Below are positions 45,600-58,971 of a stretch of 64,000 nucleotides of DNA, in pieces. The DNA is from Magicicada septendecula (taxonomy: Eukaryota; Arthropoda; Insecta; Hemiptera; Cicadidae), in contig CM068367.1 of assembly GCA_034769895.1 (NCBI GenBank), positions 1,312,387,046 through 1,312,451,045 on the forward strand, in the 5' to 3' direction. Below the pieces are notes generated by a model. The model worked only from the letters and a program-made list of their open reading frames with translations. It was not told where the DNA came from and did not search any database. Position 1 is the stretch's first letter. Every line of letters starts with the position of its first letter. The position numbers and the translations under genes were made by a program.

Positions 45600-48500
45600 T
45601 ATAACACTAAATTACCGTGTGTGTGTTTCGTGGTTGAATCTGCCACACGTTGGATGCGTCAATTTATAACACTCTCCTATTGGGGGTTCTTATTTAAAAT
45701 TATTATGTTTATTATTATAATCGAATTTACGTTACGTTTAAATTAACTTGAAACAAAATAAAAGAGTGGTTGTTGTTTAAAGTTTAAATTCGTGGTTAAA
45801 ATATTAAAAGTCTCATTAAAACAAAATTCATCTATGGGTGAAGTGTTCCTTTGAGATAACTCAATGTTGAGAATGGTTATTTCTACTTGAAGGTGACTAA
45901 TGTAGTAAAGTATTTTACCATACAACATTCAAGTTACTCACAGTGTTTACAATGGTTTAAATACTCTTGTTTTTTAAAGAATTCCCTTGTATTAAATAAA
46001 AATAATGAAGTTGATTATATTTAAATGTTAGATTAACTTAAGTTAAAATATGAAGTATAGCAGTTGATTGCTTGATAATAGTTCTCGTCTGGTTGAAACT
46101 AGTAGTAGAAACTTCTTCTGATTACAGGTAGTCTGAGTAAGTCAAGTCCCGTAAAGTCTGGACAATATTTTAAACAAACATATACTTTTACGTACCTGAT
46201 TGCGTTTACTTGAAGTTCACTAAACTGTCAACTCAGCTTACATTCATCAACTCCCTTTGGTTGCAAGGTTATGTCACCTTGTTTATTAAATTAGTGGGCG
46301 CCACACGGATTTATTTAGGGAAAATCCCGTGTAAAACCCATACATAAAAATTAATAGATGAAAAGAAAATTTAAAATAGTTGAATACCACTTTTTGGCAA
46401 TGCTATTCCAATATGTCAAACACAACAGAAGGTTGTTTAAGTTTATTAAAAGAAAATATTTAATTATTCAAAAAAATAATAAAATAAATCAAATCAGGTG
46501 ATGCTGTTAATAATGGGTTTATTTGCACCCTTATAGTGAATTCAAAAAATCACATAATGTAAACATACAAAGTTGTACAATGAAAAGTTAATTATTATAT
46601 GCCTCATTCGGCTTGCTCAGAACATGAATTATGAATCTGGTTAAGTCCAGATACTATTTATTTTTAATATAAAATTATTACAATTATTAATATTAGTATT
46701 ATTGTTATTTTTATTATTATTATTATCTCAGTTGTGAATTCTTTGAGACACGAAAGAAAACAATTATGCCTACACAGTATCCAATGATACAATTGATCAA
46801 CAAAGTTTGAAGTTACTTTTACCAAGTAATTAAAAAAAACGATCTATTGGAAGATCGTGCGTTTCGTCAACGCTTGCTTTTTTAATGACAATATTATTCA
46901 ATTGAGAGCCCTTACAACTAACATATAGCTTACTTACTAATAACAAATTTGAATAATAAATCGAAACGTGGTGTAATCTTAAATACTGTTTTTGTGTTTT
47001 GCGTCAGTACAGGTTATGGTAGCAAAAATACAAGTTATTGCACTCAGATCAAGATTAATAATAATTGCACTTTTACCTTCAGAGTTTTAATTATTTTAAT
47101 TAAAACCTTTTATCACTTAAGTAATCGGATTATAGTGATTACTTTATTTCGGCACTAATTTGCACAAGAACAGAATAATGCGATCCTCTTCTGATTAAAA
47201 TGGATCGTGAATAATGACAATAAATTATTTTCTGTTCGTCATTCCCGCACAAAATTAAAATAAACTGCACTTGAACACTGTTGTTGGTTGATGATGAACT
47301 TGAAGTAAAGTTTCTCGTTGTTAACTATTGGTTCCGGAGTACAAGGTAGCTGACGCTATGTGTTATAAGAAAAACGTAGCGGAGACGAGCGTACGTCTGT
47401 TCTGCTTGTTAGTTAGTAAAGGTCTCTGTCAAAATTCGCTGGTTTGTCTTTATATACCCCTCTTTTGGATTGGGCTTAGGTAAAATTATCATTTTATAAC
47501 TAATTTTCCTATTGGTCCAGACAGGTGAGACGAGGATGACGTATCACTTTTTGGCGGTTGGTAACGGTTTTTCTAACTGTCAAATGTTGAGATGATTGAC
47601 AGGTCGCTTCTGTTGTCATTGTTATTATTATTTGTACTCAGATTCCTGATGTACATTTATACAATGATGCTAACAGTTTTAATACGCTTAATACCGTCAC
47701 GATTGAGTTGATATTATTATCAAATTAAAGATTGTTTTGTTTCCTTTAAATTGATATCACTCGATCTCGAATTACCTTCACTTTAACCGACATTGTTAGA
47801 AAATCAATGTTCGGGTACACTATTCTTACTGTCGTCTGCTCTTTATGAGTCGCCGATTTTACACTTTTGGTTAACCTTTCTCGTATCCACATAACATTTT
47901 ATCAATCAAATGTTTATGTGCGGACACCATTAATACTGTACTGACGTTTTTTTTTTCACTGAACATTACTTGTACACCTTAATTCTATACATAGTAATAA
48001 AAGATCCTACTGACTATGACATTTCGTTTACCGTTAGTTTGTTTTAAGCTACTATTTACAATTAAAATTATGGCTAAACCTATCGTCTCAATAACATTTT
48101 TCGTTATGTCAATGCATAACCATAGTTCTTGTGCATTTTATTTTGCACTGGTGATAATTAGTGATAGTCATTTTATTGACTAATGTTTGGTCTAAGTTTG
48201 TTAAGTGTATCGCCTACACTGAAATTTGGCCTTAATAATGCCTATTGGTTCTCAATTCGGTAAATTATGGAGACATCTTATTTGTATAAGATTCTCTTAT
48301 ATAAATAGCTCTCTTTTCTAATAGGTATATTTGATGCGGAAATACATCTTAATTCCTACAATATAGCCATTGTTAACATTGGTTTTGGCATTCATTATCT
48401 ACTGTTCATTGTCACATTTATTATCAGAAAAATGCTGATTTTGCTTTCACAGTATTTAACTGCTCATTCGTTTATTTGTTGTTTATAAATGACATTCGGT

Positions 48501-48761
48501 TTACATTAACCATTTACTGAATTGACAGTTGAATTTACGTTTATTCTGTCCATTAGTTCGTTTTAGTCTCAGTCTAGTTGTAGTGTCAAACAGCTATTGG
48601 GTTACTGTTTCACATGGCACTTCTGCTTTATTCTTCTCTCTTGGTTTCTTCTTTCTTGTTTATTTTGACTATTCTATACCTATGTACATGGTTATTCTGT
48701 TTTTATGAAATCTGATAACATACACTTAGGTTAGGTGACATCTTGTGATGTTACGTATACA
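45600..48761 (-). repeat. Family B LTR 4
   Basis: 3162 bp, collinear with LTR 3, sharing its CGTTTCGTC variant (near 46861) but lacking its GAGAGTACG change. Confidence 0.82.
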
Positions 48762-51700
48762 CCCTCTTTAAAATTGATCATTTGAAAAATTTATATTTTG
48801 TAAAATTATCAATTCATGTCAGTTTCTTAGTATACTTCAATAAAAAATTTTCTCTTGTATTCTCTGATTTTTTTAAACTTATTATTGGTGTATTACTCTA
48901 GGTTGGCTTTTTATACAATGGTACAATTCTTAATTTACTAGTAATTTCAAGCTGCTTACTCTCTAAATCATTTAACTATAATGGATCTTGTTTCTCAAGT
49001 TAATTATTCCCTGTTTTATTTACATTCTACTTTCTCATTACATATCTTTGCATTCGTGATCATTTTGATGGTTATTATAATTTATACCTCACAGATTCTT
49101 TCATAATATTCCTTGATATAATAAAACAATATAATTCCCTAACTGTAGTAGAGGTTTTGGAATCAGGGTGGCTCACTATGGCTAACATCCTCTGCCGTTC
49201 CTCCCTACACATTCTCAGATCCAGAGGCATTACTCTTCTCTGTCTGAGTAAAAATAAACATTGCACCTGGCAATAGTTGCACTATCACAACTCAAAAAAA
49301 AATATCACATATCATTCATATTCAATAATATAATATATTCACTATAATATACAAGGTATCAGAGGTTTTTATTTAGATCACATTTCTATCTTTATACTTG
49401 CTAACATACTTTCTTTCTTACAGGTAATTACTTCCTTTAGACTTGGTGTTTTTTAGCTATGCTTTTATCAGCTATATAGTTACTTATTTACTAGTTAACA
49501 ATTTGTTGTGGTTCATTTAAATATTTTTAAGATTATACACTGGTTTTGATGCTTATAGTACTTATGCATCCATTTGTTCTATCTAGAGTTCACAATATAT
49601 TTCTGTTTTCACTATAGTCTATTAAATCTTTCTTAACGAGTTATATTCATCCTGAATTATCAGGCTTACATTGTTTGTATACTAAATGGTTTTTTCTTTT
49701 TTTCTGATGTTCTCTGACATATTCTTATGATGTATCATATTTGATAATTGACAAACATTGTTCTTTCCTTTCATTTCATTATAACAATAGTTATTCTTAC
49801 AATTAATACTCTTTGTTATTTTTCTTCTCTACTCCTTCAAGTGATGGTGGTTTTCACTTATTCTGGATGATTTTATACACTATATACTATACTGTAATTA
49901 CAATTTCATTTAACAATATACTAATATCTATTTCATAGACATTCTTGGGGTTTTCATGGTTTGTTTCACAAATATTAATTTTTCTTTCCTTACATTCCAT
50001 AATAATGTCCTTCTTTTTATTTTACACACTTTGTTATACTGCCTCTCTACTCCTTCAAAGGTTAGTTGGGTGAACCTTTATTCTGGACGATTTTAATTTA
50101 ACATTTGAGTTTTATGAGAGGTATACAATAATCATTTTATAAACATTAGGTCACATAGAATATTCATCTGGTTACATATTTTTCTCTAGGTATAGTACAG
50201 TAATTGTATTTTCTTATTAAATCATTTGATTGACCTTATCTAATATTCTATCCCCTGGGGTAATAGGTCTGGTACATTTTCCTCATTAACAAATGGTTTG
50301 GTTTACATCTTAAATCTACACACTTTTGTAACTTGATAAGGCGGATTGACTAGTTATAGCTAATCAGTCACCTTCAACATATTGTAGTTTAACCACAAAT
50401 GAGTTTGTTTATAGTAGTGGTTTTTCCAATATATATATTTTACTTTTTTATAACATAAACGTATGGGTGAGGAATGTTGCTTCCTATTGCATATTATCCC
50501 TCCTTAATATTAATCATTGCTTACTCGTCGGTATTCATGGGGTTATTTGTGCTCTTCCACTCTATTGGGTCTATAATTGGGGTATCTGACATATGTTCCG
50601 TACTAGTGGTTTTGGAGATACCTTACTATCAAGCGGTTCTTCCACTTGGCGGCTACCAGATAGTCATTGGCTCCCCGTTTCCTTGCCTTTTTCCTCTCAT
50701 CATCTTTGGTATTATTGTGTTCATTGTACTCTGGGCCTGGGCTATTATTGATGTCTGGCCCTTCTTCTAATCCGGATTGACCTTTGTTCATTTCCTGGTT
50801 GGATTCTTCCATCGCTTGGTCCCTCTTTTTCCGCATTTCCCTTATTCTTTGGGCGTACCTTTCAATAAGCTGGTCCAGTCGTTCTTGATCATTTTCCTTC
50901 TCCCTGTGAAGCTTCTTTCTTCTAGGAATATTCGCCTTAAATACCTCATTGTTTATGACCTTCTCCGTCATAACATAGTCAATGGCATGTAACGTTGTTT
51001 TAATCGTTCCGTCATCTGGGTCATTACTTAAATGGTTTAATGATCGGTTATGCACTAAGGAATCGATTGATTTTGTTTGGTGTATTTTATTTTGTGGTAC
51101 ATTTAATTTAATTGGATTCTTATTTAATTTTTTACCCACGGTTTTATGGTGATTTATTTTTAATATTTTTATGAAGTCTTGTTTATACTTCTTATCATTG
51201 GTCCTTGCTCTATGACGAATAATTGGGTTGTCTACGAAGTTAATTAATCCACTCCTAGTCATTTCTAATATTTCCTTTGTAATCCTTGTTTTCTTAGAGC
51301 GTATTATTCTTTTTATCTTTGTCTCTTTCTCGCCTGTCTTCTTAATTATCTTGTTCCTTACATTTTTAATGATAGTTTCTTTATGCTGAGTGTTCTCTTC
51401 ATTCCTATGGTGTGTATCCGCAGGCACCAATGCTTTCGAGTCTTCTTTATCCTCAGTTTGGTTATCAGTGTCTTTGAATTGTATACTTAATTCTTCCATG
51501 GATTCATCATTTGATAATTCTCCTATCTCTGAGTCGTCATCGTCCTTTCCTTCTTCCTTATTCTCCGGCTCTGGATTCGTTTGTTCCATGTTTTTGTCTT
51601 CGGATACCTTCCGTTCTTCTCCCCACTTCCGGTTATTCATGTCATCCATTTTTTGGCTAATTTTCATTAAGGTGGTGTTCAATTCTTTTCTAATTGCTTG

Positions 51701-52285
51701 GCTGTTATCGTCGATTTTAGCGTTCAGCGCGTCTATAGACTTATGAGTATCGTCAATCCTTTTATTTAGGTCCTCCTTTATCGACTCTATATTTCTATTT
51801 AACACCTCGACATTCCTTTGATTTTCTTCCCGGGATTTCTTACCATCTTCTTTTAATGTTTCCATATTTTTATTCATCGCGTCATTCAGTTTTTTATGAG
51901 ATTTCTTACCGTCTTCCTTTAATTCCATCATTATCTTCATCATCGCTTCCCATCTCATCTCTTCAGTCGGTTTGTTTGGCTGTGGGGTTTCTTCAGGCCG
52001 TCTGGGTTGGTTGTCTACTGTCACTTCTACCTCTGGTTCTACACGAGGCATTTCGTCGGTACTAGTTTCAACATTATTGATTGTAATAACTTCCATCTCG
52101 TCTGTGGGTTGCTCTTCGTATGTATCTACATCCCGTTGCATTTCTCCTACCCTACTGTCCTTATATCTTGTATCGTACTGGTGGGTGTGCGGCATGTTAA
52201 TTTTTTCGTGTCTACCGGGCTAATATAAAATATAAAAATATATTTATTTAATATTTTTTAAGCCACACTAGTTGGTGCGCCAATT
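48762..52285 (-). mobile_element. Family B internal region 4
   Basis: Same layout as the other internal regions. Nearest relative is internal region 3. Confidence 0.8.
50603..52195 (-). CDS. Family B Gag-like protein, copy 4
   Basis: 530 residues, intact, same protein as copy 3 (Lys201, Asp334). Domain order as in copy 1. Open over the full length with no frameshift or stop. Confidence 0.78.
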   Translation of the reverse strand: MPHTHQYDTRYKDSRVGEMQRDVDTYEEQPTDEMEVITINNVETSTDEMPRVEPEVEVTVDNQPRRPEETPQPNKPTEEMRWEAMMKIMMELKEDGKKSHKKLNDAMNKNMETLKEDGKKSREENQRNVEVLNRNIESIKEDLNKRIDDTHKSIDALNAKIDDNSQAIRKELNTTLMKISQKMDDMNNRKWGEERKVSEDKNMEQTNPEPENKEEGKDDDDSEIGELSNDESMEELSIQFKDTDNQTEDKEDSKALVPADTHHRNEENTQHKETIIKNVRNKIIKKTGEKETKIKRIIRSKKTRITKEILEMTRSGLINFVDNPIIRHRARTNDKKYKQDFIKILKINHHKTVGKKLNKNPIKLNVPQNKIHQTKSIDSLVHNRSLNHLSNDPDDGTIKTTLHAIDYVMTEKVINNEVFKANIPRRKKLHREKENDQERLDQLIERYAQRIREMRKKRDQAMEESNQEMNKGQSGLEEGPDINNSPGPEYNEHNNTKDDERKKARKRGANDYLVAAKWKNRLIVRYLQNH

Positions 52286-55200
52286 TATAACACTAAATTA
52301 CCGTGTGTGTGTTTCGTGGTTGAATCTGCCACACGTTGGATGCGTCAATTTATAACACTCTCCTATTGGGGGTTCTTATTTAAAATTATTATGTTTATTA
52401 TTATAATCGAATTTACGTTACGTTTAAATTAACTTGAAACAAAATAAAAGAGTGGTTGTTGTTTAAAGTTTAAATTCGTGGTTAAAATATTAAAAGTCTC
52501 ATTAAAACAAAATTCATCTATGGGTGAAGTGTTCCTTTGAGATAACTCAATGTTGAGAATGGTTATTTCTACTTGAAGGTGACTAATGTAGTAAAGTATT
52601 TTACCATACAACATTCAAGTTACTCACAGTGTTTACAATGGTTTAAATACTCTTGTTTTTTAAAGAATTCCCTTGTATTAAATAAAAATAATGAAGTTGA
52701 TTATATTTAAATGTTAGATTAACTTAAGTTAAAATATGAAGTATAGCAGTTGATTGCTTGATAATAGTTCTCGTCTGGTTGAAACTAGTAGTAGAAACTT
52801 CTTCTGATTACAGGTAGTCTGAGTAAGTCAAGTCCCGTAAAGTCTGGACAATATTTTAAACAAACATATACTTTTACGTACCTGATTGCGTTTACTTGAA
52901 GTTCACTAAACTGTCAACTCAGCTTACATTCATCAACTCCCTTTGGTTGCAAGGTTATGTCACCTTGTTTATTAAATTAGTGGGCGCCACACGGATTTAT
53001 TTAGGGAAAATCCCGTGTAAAACCCATACATAAAAATTAATAGATGAAAAGAAAATTTAAAATAGTTGAATACCACTTTTTGGCAATGCTATTCCAATAT
53101 GTCAAACACAACAGAAGGTTGTTTAAGTTTATTAAAAGAAAATATTTAATTATTCAAAAAAATAATAAAATAAATCAAATCAGGTGATGCTGTTAATAAT
53201 GGGTTTATTTGCACCCTTATAGTGAATTCAAAAAATCACATAATGTAAACATACAAAGTTGTACAATGAAAAGTTAATTATTATATGCCTCATTCGGCTT
53301 GCTCAGAACATGAATTATGAATCTGGTTAAGTCCAGATACTATTTATTTTTAATATAAAATTATTACAATTATTAATATTAGTATTATTGTTATTTTTAT
53401 TATTATTATTATCTCAGTTGTGAATTCTTTGAGACACGAAAGAAAACAATTATGCCTACACAGTATCCAATGATACAATTGATCAACAAAGTTTGAAGTT
53501 ACTTTTACCAAGTAATTAAAAAAAACGATCTATTGGAAGATCGTGCGTTTCATCAACGCTTGCTTTTTTAATGACAATATTATTCAATTGAGAGCCCTTA
53601 CAACTAACATATAGCTTACTTACTAATAACAAATTTGAATAATAAATCGAAACGTGGTGTAATCTTAAATACTGTTTTTGTGTTTTGCGTCAGTACAGGT
53701 TATGGTAGCAAAAATACAAGTTATTGCACTCAGATCAAGATTAATAATAATTGCACTTTTACCTTCAGAGTTTTAATTATTTTAATTAAAACCTTTTATC
53801 ACTTAAGTAATCGGATTATAGTGATTACTTTATTTCGGCACTAATTTGCACAAGAACAGAATAATGCGATCCTCTTCTGATTAAAATGGATCGTGAATAA
53901 TGACAATAAATTATTTTCTGTTCGTCATTCCCGCACAAAATTAAAATAAACTGCACTTGAACACTGTTGTTGGTTGATGATGAACTTGAAGTAAAGTTTC
54001 TCGTTGTTAACTATTGGTTCCGGAGTACAAGGTAGCTGACGCTATGTGTTATAAGAAAAACGTAGCGGAGACGAGCGTACGTCTGTTCTGCTTGTTAGTT
54101 AGTAAAGGTCTCTGTCAAAATTCGCTGGTTTGTCTTTATATACCCCTCTTTTGGATTGGGCTTAGGTAAAATTATCATTTTATAACTAATTTTCCTATTG
54201 GTCCAGACAGGTGAGACGAGGATGACGTATCACTTTTTGGCGGTTGGTAACGGTTTTTCTAACTGTCAAATGTTGAGATGATTGACAGGTCGCTTCTGTT
54301 GTCATTGTTATTATTATTTGTACTCAGATTCCTGATGTACATTTATACAATGATGCTAACAGTTTTAATACGCTTAATACCGTCACGATTGAGTTGATAT
54401 TATTATCAAATTAAAGATTGTTTTGTTTCCTTTAAATTGATATCACTCGATCTCGAATTACCTTCACTTTAACCGACATTGTTAGAAAATCAATGTTCGG
54501 GTACACTATTCTTACTGTCGTCTGCTCTTTATGAGTCGCCGATTTTACACTTTTGGTTAACCTTTCTCGTATCCACATAACATTTTATCAATCAAATGTT
54601 TATGTGCGGACACCATTAATACTGTACTGACGTTTTTTTTTTCACTGAACATTACTTGTACACCTTAATTCTATACATAGTAATAAAAGATCCTACTGAC
54701 TATGACATTTCGTTTACCGTTAGTTTGTTTTAAGCTACTATTTACAATTAAAATTATGGCTAAACCTATCGTCTCAATAACATTTTTCGTTATGTCAATG
54801 CATAACCATAGTTCTTGTGCATTTTATTTTGCACTGGTGATAATTAGTGATAGTCATTTTATTGACTAATGTTTGGTCTAAGTTTGTTAAGTGTATCGCC
54901 TACACTGAAATTTGGCCTTAATAATGCCTATTGGTTCTCAATTCGGTAAATTATGGAGACATCTTATTTGTATAAGATTCTCTTATATAAATAGCTCTCT
55001 TTTCTAATAGGTATATTTGATGCGGAAATACATCTTAATTCCTACAATATAGCCATTGTTAACATTGGTTTTGGCATTCATTATCTACTGTTCATTGTCA
55101 CATTTATTATCAGAAAAATGCTGATTTTGCTTTCACAGTATTTAACTGCTCATTCGTTTATTTGTTGTTTATAAATGACATTCGGTTTACATTAACCATT

Positions 55201-55447
55201 TACTGAATTGACAGTTGAATTTACGTTTATTCTGTCCATTAGTTCGTTTTAGTCTCAGTCTAGTTGTAGTGTCAAACAGCTATTGGGTTACTGTTTCACA
55301 TGGCACTTCTGCTTTATTCTTCTCTCTTGGTTTCTTCTTTCTTGTTTATTTTGACTATTCTATACCTATGTACATGGTTATTCTGTTTTTATGAAATCTG
55401 ATAACATACACTTAGGTTAGGTGACATCTTGTGATGTTACGTATACA
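52286..55447 (-). repeat. Family B LTR 5
   Basis: 3162 bp. It has the inner-copy alleles of LTRs 2-4 but keeps CGTTTCATC, as in LTRs 1, 2 and 6. Confidence 0.82.
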
Positions 55448-58400
55448 CCCTCTTTAAAATTGATCATTTGAAAAATTTATATTTTGTAAAATTATCAATT
55501 CATGTCAGTTTCTTAGTATACTTCAATAAAAAATTTTCTCTTGTATTCTCTGATTTTTTTAAACTTATTATTGGTGTATTACTCTAGGTTGGCTTTTTAT
55601 ACAATGGTACAATTCTTAATTTACTAGTAATTTCAAGCTGCTTACTCTCTAAATCATTTAACTATAATGGATCTTGTTTCTCAAGTTAATTATTCCCTGT
55701 TTTATTTACATTCTACTTTCTCATTACATATCTTTGCATTCGTGATCATTTTGATGGTTATTATAATTTATACCTCACAGATTCTTTCATAATATTCCTT
55801 GATATAATAAAACAATATAATTCCCTAACTGTAGTAGAGGTTTTGGAATCAGGGTGGCTCACTATGGCTAACATCCTCTGCCGTTCCTCCCTACACATTC
55901 TCAGATCCAGAGGCATTACTCTTCTCTGTCTGAGTAAAAATAAACATTGCACCTGGCAATAGTTGCACTATCACAACTCAAAAAAAAATATCACATATCA
56001 TTCATATTCAATAATATAATATATTCACTATAATATACAAGGTATCAGAGGTTTTTATTTAGATCACATTTCTATCTTTATACTTGCTAACATACTTTCT
56101 TTCTTACAGGTAATTACTTCCTTTAGACTTGGTGTTTTTTAGCTATGCTTTTATCAGCTATATAGTTACTTATTTACTAGTTAACAATTTGTTGTGGTTC
56201 ATTTAAATATTTTTAAGATTATACACTGGTTTTGATGCTTATAGTACTTATGCATCCATTTGTTCTATCTAGAGTTCACAATATATTTCTGTTTTCACTA
56301 TAGTCTATTAAATCTTTCTTAACGAGTTATATTCATCCTGAATTATCAGGCTTACATTGTTTGTATACTAAATGGTTTTTTCTTTTTTTCTGATGTTCTC
56401 TGACATATTCTTATGATGTATCATATTTGATAATTGACAAACATTGTTCTTTCCTTTCATTTCATTATAACAATAGTTATTCTTACAATTAATACTCTTT
56501 GTTATTTTTCTTCTCTACTCCTTCAAGTGATGGTGGTTTTCACTTATTCTGGATGATTTTATACACTATATACTATACTGTAATTACAATTTCATTTAAC
56601 AATATACTAATATCTATTTCATAGACATTCTTGGGGTTTTCATGGTTTGTTTCACAAATATTAATTTTTCTTTCCTTACATTCCATAATAGTGTCCTTCT
56701 TTTTATTTTACACACTTTGTTATACTGCCTCTCTACTCCTTCAAAGGTTAGTTGGGTGAACCTTTATTCTGGACGATTTTAATTTAACATTTGAGTTTTA
56801 TGAGAGGTATACAATAATCATTTTATAAACATTAGGTCACATAGAATATTCATCTGGTTACATATTTTTCTCTAGGTATAGTACAGTAATTGTATTTTCT
56901 TATTAAATCATTTGATTGACCTTATCTAATATTCTATCCCCTGGGGTAATAGGTCTGGTACATTTTCCTCATTAACAAATGGTTTGGTTTACATCTTAAA
57001 TCTACACACTTTTGTAACTTGATAAGGCGGATTGACTAGTTATAGCTAATCAGTCACCTTCAACATATTGTAGTTTAACCACAAATGAGTTTGTTTATAG
57101 TAGTGGTTTTTCCAATATATATATTTTACTTTTTTATAACATAAACGTATGGGTGAGGAATGTTGCTTCCTATTGCATATTATCCCTCCTTAATATTAAT
57201 CATTGCTTACTCGTCGGTATTCATGGGGTTATTTGTGCTCTTCCACTCTATTGGGTCTATAATTGGGGTATCTGACATATGTTCCGTACTAGTGGTTTTG
57301 GAGATACCTTACTATCAAGCGGTTCTTCCACTTGGCGGCTACCAGATAGTCATTGGCTCCCCGTTTCCTTGCCTTTTTCCTCTCATCATCTTTGGTATTA
57401 TTGTGTTCATTGTACTCTGGGCCTGGGCTATTATTGATGTCTGGCCCTTCTTCTAATCCGGATTGACCTTTGTTCATTTCCTGGTTGGATTCTTCCATCG
57501 CTTGGTCCCTCTTTTTCCGCATTTCCCTTATTCTTTGGGCGTACCTTTCAATAAGCTGGTCCAGTCGTTCTTGATCATTTTCCTTCTCCCTGTGAAGCTT
57601 CTTTCTTCTAGGAATATTCGCCTTAAATACCTCATTGTTTATGACCTTCTCCGTCATAACATAGTCAATGGCATGTAACGTTGTTTTAATCGTTCCGTCA
57701 TCTGGGTCATTACTTAAATGGTTTAATGATCGGTTATGCACTAAGGAATCGATTGATTTTGTTTGGTGTATTTTATTTGGTGGTACATTTAATTTAATTG
57801 GATTCTTATTTAATTTTTTACCCACGGTTTTATGGTGATTTATTTTTAATATTTTTATGAAGTCTTGTTTATACTTCTTACCATTGGTCCTTGCTCTATG
57901 ACGAATAATTGGGTTGTCTACGAAGTTAATTAATCCACTCCTAGTCATTTCTAATATTTCCTTTGTAATCCTTGTTTTCTTAGAGCGTATTATTCTTTTT
58001 ATCTTTGTCTCTTTCTCGCCTGTCTTCTTAATTATCTTGTTCCTTACATTTTTAATGATAGTTTCTTTATGCTGAGTGTTCTCTTCATTCCTATGGTGTG
58101 TATCCGCAGGCACCAATGCTTTCGAGTCTTCTTTATCCTCAGTTTGGTTATCAGTGTCTTTGAATTGTATACTTAATTCTTCCATGGATTCATCATTTGA
58201 TAATTCTCCTATCTCTGAGTCGTCATCGTCCTTTCCTTCTTCCTTATTCTCCGGCTCTGGATTCGTTTGTTCCATGTTTTCGTCTTCGGATACCTTCCGT
58301 TCTTCTCCCCACTTCCGGTTATTCATGTCATCCATTTTTTGGCTAATTTTCATTAAGGTGGTGTTCAATTCTTTTCTAATTGCTTGGCTGTTATCGTCGA

Positions 58401-58971
58401 TTTTAGCGTTCAGCGCGTCTATAGACTTATGAGTATCGTCAATCCTTTTATTTAGGTCCTCCTTTATCGACTCTATATTTCTATTTAACACCTCGACATT
58501 CCTTTGATTTTCTTCCCGGGATTTCTTACCATCTTCTTTTAATGTTTCCATATTTTTATTCATCGCGTCATTCAGTTTTTTATGAGATTTCTTACCGTCT
58601 TCCTTTAATTCCATCATTATCTTCATCATCGCTTCCCATCTCATCTCTTCAGTCGGTTTGTTTGGCTGTGGGGTTTCTTCAGGCCGTCTGGGTTGGTTGT
58701 CTACTGTCACTTCTACCTCTGGTTCTACACGAGGCATTTCGTCGGTACTAGTTTCAACATTATTGATTGTAATAACTTCCATCTCGTCTGTGGGTTGCTC
58801 TTCGTATGTATCTACATCCCGTTGCATTTCTCCTACCCTACTGTCCTTATATCTTGTATCGTACTGGTGGGTGTGCGGCATGTTAATTTTTTCGTGTCTA
58901 CCGGGCTAATATAAAATATAAAAATATATTTATTTAATATTTTGTAAGCCACACTAGTTGGTGCGCCAATT
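55448..58971 (-). mobile_element. Family B internal region 5
   Basis: Same layout. Private changes: ATAATAGTG near 56690, one Gag substitution, and TTTTGTAAGCC in the leader near 58940. Confidence 0.8.
57289..58881 (-). CDS. Family B Gag-like protein, copy 5
   Basis: 530 residues, intact. It carries Glu201 and Gly334 as in copies 1 and 2, plus a private Gln368Pro in the basic segment. All motifs of copy 1 are present. Confidence 0.78.
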   Translation of the reverse strand: MPHTHQYDTRYKDSRVGEMQRDVDTYEEQPTDEMEVITINNVETSTDEMPRVEPEVEVTVDNQPRRPEETPQPNKPTEEMRWEAMMKIMMELKEDGKKSHKKLNDAMNKNMETLKEDGKKSREENQRNVEVLNRNIESIKEDLNKRIDDTHKSIDALNAKIDDNSQAIRKELNTTLMKISQKMDDMNNRKWGEERKVSEDENMEQTNPEPENKEEGKDDDDSEIGELSNDESMEELSIQFKDTDNQTEDKEDSKALVPADTHHRNEENTQHKETIIKNVRNKIIKKTGEKETKIKRIIRSKKTRITKEILEMTRSGLINFVDNPIIRHRARTNGKKYKQDFIKILKINHHKTVGKKLNKNPIKLNVPPNKIHQTKSIDSLVHNRSLNHLSNDPDDGTIKTTLHAIDYVMTEKVINNEVFKANIPRRKKLHREKENDQERLDQLIERYAQRIREMRKKRDQAMEESNQEMNKGQSGLEEGPDINNSPGPEYNEHNNTKDDERKKARKRGANDYLVAAKWKNRLIVRYLQNH